From positions 1,911,001-1,975,000 of the forward strand of contig NGZR01000006.1 in the NCBI GenBank assembly GCA_002197995.1: 64,000 nucleotides of DNA. The letters are read 5' to 3'. The notes under the pieces are model-generated. The model did no database searches, was not told the origin of the DNA, and worked only from the letters and a program-made list of their open reading frames with translations. Source of the DNA: Gaeumannomyces sp. JS-464. Taxonomy: Eukaryota; Ascomycota; Sordariomycetes; Magnaporthales; Magnaporthaceae. Both the position numbers and the translations under genes were made by a program. Shown here in pieces: positions 60,653 to 64,000 of this stretch; the first letter of the stretch is position 1; the number at the start of each line of letters is the position of its first letter.

Positions 60653-60967
60653 ATGGCCGCTGCTGAAAGTGGGCATGGGCATGGAGCATGTCATGACGAG
60701 AAAAGAGATGTCGCACGCTCTTCCGACACTGGTGGTTCGTCTGCGGGCACTCCCGCAGCAGCTGAAAAGGGAAAAAGGGCAATAATGACTTGGGAAAAAT
60801 ACATGTCTCGGGGAACCTTTCCAGAAACCTCGCGGATGTTGCCGTTCTCCTTGGACTCTTTCCGGAAGGTTTTGTCGGCCGCTGACGTGATGAACCAGAC
60901 CTATGTATCTGGGCACCCTGGTGCATTGCATCCCGGTATCGGTGCTGGGTACAAGGCCGCTTGCTGA
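60653..60967 (+). CDS. Doubtful small ORF, 104 residues
   Basis: ATG at 60653, stop at 60967, no intron needed. The translation has balanced composition (MTWEKYMSRGTFPETSRM, VLSAADVMNQTYVSGHPG) unlike the surrounding chance ORFs, begins with a His/Ala-rich segment and has a TATA-like element about 40 bp upstream. No domain, signal peptide or membrane helix is seen and I recognise no family. It could be a small lineage-specific protein or a chance frame. Confidence 0.28.
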   Translation: MAAAESGHGHGACHDEKRDVARSSDTGGSSAGTPAAAEKGKRAIMTWEKYMSRGTFPETSRMLPFSLDSFRKVLSAADVMNQTYVSGHPGALHPGIGAGYKAAC

Positions 60968-63541
60968 CCGAGCGGATGGAGCGGCTTTTCTGATCGCCGG
61001 AAGACTCTAGAAGCAGGGTTTGCTTATCCTCATGCTTGCAGGTGCACGCGCGAGGTCGGCAGTATAAAGCTCTCACCCTTTCCATCAGGGGTCGTGCCCT
61101 CTGCAAAACGGCGGCGGGGAGTTCAAAGGACGCAGCGTCACAGCGTCACACTCCCCTCCCAAACGCCGCGCGCCTGCTTTTGCGGTCTGCCGAGACAGAT
61201 GGGGTGTGGAAGAGACCTTCGATCTGGCGTCAGCATGCAGCTTCTTTTGCGCTTTCTTTCTGAGTTATAAAAAGAGAGCCCACGGGGCAACTTAATGCAA
61301 GGTCGCCTTGTTTGCTAGTAGTACCTTCCTTAGCTTTTGGGCGTCAAGAGGTATGTAGTGTAGGAGTGCATGGATATCGATACGTCGAGAAAAAAGTATG
61401 TGTGCCCTTAGAAGCGCATCAATCACGGCGCGCGGGGTTAGCGCGGGTCCCGCTTCAAATAATGCTGGAAGCGTCGGCAGTCAGCCAGGCTGCTTTGCAT
61501 AGGTAGGTATGCAACTCTCTGCTATGATCGGCAGCCGGACCGGCTTCGTCATTGGGGGAGGGTTGGTCTGGGTGGTCAAAGACCACGCGTTGCCCCTCTT
61601 TGTGCGGTTGGCCAAACTGTCATGGAAAGCGCTTCTTTCGTCCTCGCTTGCTGAAAAATGCCTCTTCGGGCATGTGTTGTGGCTGGGGTTGCAGCCCAGG
61701 GAGCAAGGTGCGGGTCGCCTGACGGGGCCTTCGCATATCCGGCACGCACGGAAGGGAGAGCTCTTTTTGTTTCGCTGCTCTCACGGGGTCTCGGCCAGTC
61801 TGTCTGGGGCCGGGCGTCCATCCCGTCTCCATAAGGCATCAAGGCGGAAGCAGAGGAAGCGATCTGGCTCGCTCGGTGCACCTGCGATACCTCAGTGATA
61901 ACTCGGGTGTCTCGGCTGGGTATTTGTGGTGGCAGTCCCACTTCGTCCAAATTAGGAGGCTTCCGGTTTCGAGCTTCCATGGATGCCGGTCCAAAGCCAA
62001 AGGTGTGGGCGGCCCAGAGTTGCGTGTTAGGAGACAATGAAGCTGGTCCGAGTAACACGTGCGGCACGCGTGGTTGTCGAGGGTATCGGCGGCTCAGTGC
62101 ATCCCCGCTCGGTAGGCACATTCGAGCAATGGAACTCTCTTTTGGCTGCCGGTCCCGATATAGAATCAATTCAATCCCGGGCGGTTTCCTATCCGTGGGT
62201 AATGGGCTGCTCGGCCCCTCGTTTTTCAGGCAGAGACGGCCGGGTGCAGCTTCCCTCCTTCTTTTAGCGACCGTGTAAATCTTGTGGCTGGGTCTAGGCG
62301 GGCTAAGGACGGGGTCCATCCCAGCCCCCAAACACTATTGAAGGGGGCGGGGAATTAAAGGCAACCGCGGACCCGAAATATTGTCGCTCGTTTGGGTTCT
62401 GCCGAGGATGGCTAAGATTAGGGAGAGTGCCGCAAGTCGACTTCATGCGCCTCGGGGTTTTGGAGCCTTGAGGACAAAAGACCATAGAGGAGGCTCTAAT
62501 GTGCATCTTTTGCGCCCGGCCTCGCAACGACGCCGGTAGGCTTCATTGGATTTGAGCTGTGGCCGCCTCTGTGGGTTGGCGTTTGTAGGCCTTCTTCCCA
62601 TAGGGCTGTCACAGGCCCCCCGCAGTAGCCGCGTCTGTTGGCAGCACAGCGAGGACGCCAGAGATAACAGCCAATCAGGCGGTAATGTCCAAGGCTTGTT
62701 GGTGCAAACTCTGCACAAAACCCGCAGTGCTCAAGCTTGTGATTTTTCCGGGATTGGCGACAAGCGTCCCTTGTCCTCCTCCCTGGCATCATCGGACGGG
62801 CCCCCAGCCGTGCGGGCGAAACGAGGCGACGTTTCTGGCTAATTTCAAGGTTTCGATATACATTCGCGCTTGAAACTTTGCGTCAAGCCTACGCCTCCAA
62901 GACCCAGACAGCAGGAAGGCAACCGGCTGCCTTGAGACGAGGCGCCGCTTGGGCGGGAATGTCGGCCAATATCGCCGATGCGGGCATTGTTGACGCAAAT
63001 GGGCAATATTTAGAGCGATGCTCGCCGTCGGGGGCGGGCGGCTGGAGGGCTCGGCGCCTAAGTGAATGGATAAACCCTGCCATGGCGCACGGCGCTCGGG
63101 GTGGCTGGCATGCGCGGCGCCTTTTTTTTTCACGCTCGTCGTCGTGGAGTGTGCCTCTCCAAGGAATGGTAAGGCTGATATAGGGAGGGTGATATCCCCG
63201 CCCGGCGGCTGAAAGGGTGATCTGCACTTTGAGAAAATGAAGGGGTGGGGAAGAACCGGCCGCCCAAGTTGCGTCTCCCCAGCCCGGAGGCTTTTTTCGG
63301 TGACTAGATGCCGGGTGTTACTCACGATAATCGCGAGGCCGATGGTTCGTCGCCTGACTGCCGAAAAAGAAAGCAACGGGTTGTAATGTCTGTTGCGTTG
63401 CCTAGGGCGCATTGAGAGGCGTCAAGGAGCCTGCCTTGGATAGACGCCCGAGCCAGCCAGGTTGAAGGCCGAGAGGGATCGGAGTGGTGACATAATTGCG
63501 CGATAATCGACTTGCTCGATGGACATAGGCAGATATGCAGA

Positions 63542-63578
63542 CAGGTAGGTAGGCAGGCAGGCAGGCAGGCAGGTAGGT

Positions 63579-63620
<42 letters not shown>

Positions 63621-63638
63621 CAGGCAGGCAGGCAGACG
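63542..63638. repeat. GGCA/GGTA tetranucleotide repeat
   Basis: About 24 units of GGCA with scattered GGTA variants, and one unit out of phase near 63620. Simple-sequence repeat in non-coding DNA. Confidence 0.9.
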
Positions 63639-63932
63639 GACAGATAGGCAGGGAAGGTTGTCAAGCTTGGGTTGAGTGTGGCTGACTTGGTTGCAGGGAA
63701 GAAGAAAAAGGAAGAGGGGAGAAGCAGAGCCGCGCGGGAGGATAGATATATGCGGGCAGTGATTACAAGAGCCATGCACAAAGCAGCCACACTCAATGGC
63801 AGTCACGTAGAGTCCTTGCTGGGGGATGGGACGGAGTTATATGGGTGTCGGAAGCCGGGCGAGGAGCGTTTAATGGCCTCAATTGCTGGCGCGGACGCAG
63901 CTGCGCTGCTCGTCCTTGATTGACTGTAGCGC

Positions 63933-63976
63933 ACTGGATGGGCCCACTGGACGGGCTTACTGGACGGGCCCACTGG
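63933..63976. repeat. 13-bp tandem repeat, about 3.4 copies
   Basis: Units ACTGGATGGGCCC, ACTGGACGGGCTT and ACTGGACGGGCCC, then a partial ACTGGG. One or two substitutions separate the copies. It lies at the right edge of the window; no function inferred. Confidence 0.85.
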
Positions 63977-64000
63977 GAAATCGCAGGCGCTGACATGGAC

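Larger units (their letters stand above)
60968..64000. other. Intergenic region with simple repeats
   Basis: About 3 kb with no recognised gene. It contains a GGCA/GGTA tetranucleotide repeat (63542-63638) and a short tandem 13-mer (63933-63976). Open frames up to about 250 codons have no domain character. Confidence 0.4.

Overview
The window looks like nuclear DNA from a filamentous ascomycete, most likely a Sordariomycete. The basis is high GC content in coding regions, short introns with GTRNGT donors and CTRAC branch points, and lineage-typical genes: a laccase with an ascomycete-style DSGL C terminus, an XlnR-family Zn2Cys6 regulator, a Tea1-type kelch protein, the TORC1 subunit Kog1 and a fungal Gemin2-like protein. 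I would not name a genus; Magnaporthales-like is only a guess. No rRNA, tRNA, CRISPR array or intact transposon was recognised.

Layout. 1-3.9 kb: no gene seen. 3.97-6.2 kb (+): secreted laccase. 9.4-13.5 kb (+): XlnR/XYR1-family transcription factor with a 14-nt micro-exon inside its zinc cluster. 14.3-18.0 kb (+): very glutamine-rich protein of unknown function. 19.1-23.8 kb (-): kelch plus coiled-coil cell-end marker (Tea1 type). 28.0-33.4 kb (+): Kog1/Raptor. 34.2-36.0 kb (+): aspartyl-tRNA synthetase. 36.6-38.4 kb (+): Gemin2/SIP1-like snRNP assembly factor. 39.7-40.7 kb (+): ribonucleotide-reductase-inhibitor family protein with a PIP box. 42.0-42.7 kb (-): ribosomal protein eS27. 43.4-44.2 kb (+): phosducin-like protein Plp2. 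44.8-46.5 kb (+): leucine-rich-repeat protein. 47.6-49.0 kb (+): uncharacterised, broken gene. 49-56.4 kb: long gene-poor stretch. 56.4-59.0 kb (+): Est1/SMG7-type protein. 59-64 kb: mostly non-coding, with one doubtful small ORF and simple repeats.

Functionally the central 28-45 kb block is housekeeping and growth control (TORC1, tRNA charging, snRNP assembly, dNTP control, ribosome, chaperoning). The left part pairs a secreted oxidase with a regulator from a family that controls plant cell wall degradation. There is no operon logic; genes have their own promoters, and eS27 and plp2 are divergent and may share one.

The most striking window-wide signal is a set of single-base reading-frame breaks inside genes that otherwise look conserved and functional, including the essential eS27 gene, where restoring one base gives exactly the family length of 82 residues. 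Most look like missing bases next to short homopolymers. This points to consensus errors in the assembly rather than pseudogenes. No convincing novel system was found; the best biological leads are the zinc-cluster micro-exon, the divergent XlnR-family DNA-binding domain, the polyglutamine protein and the coding-like first intron of kog1.
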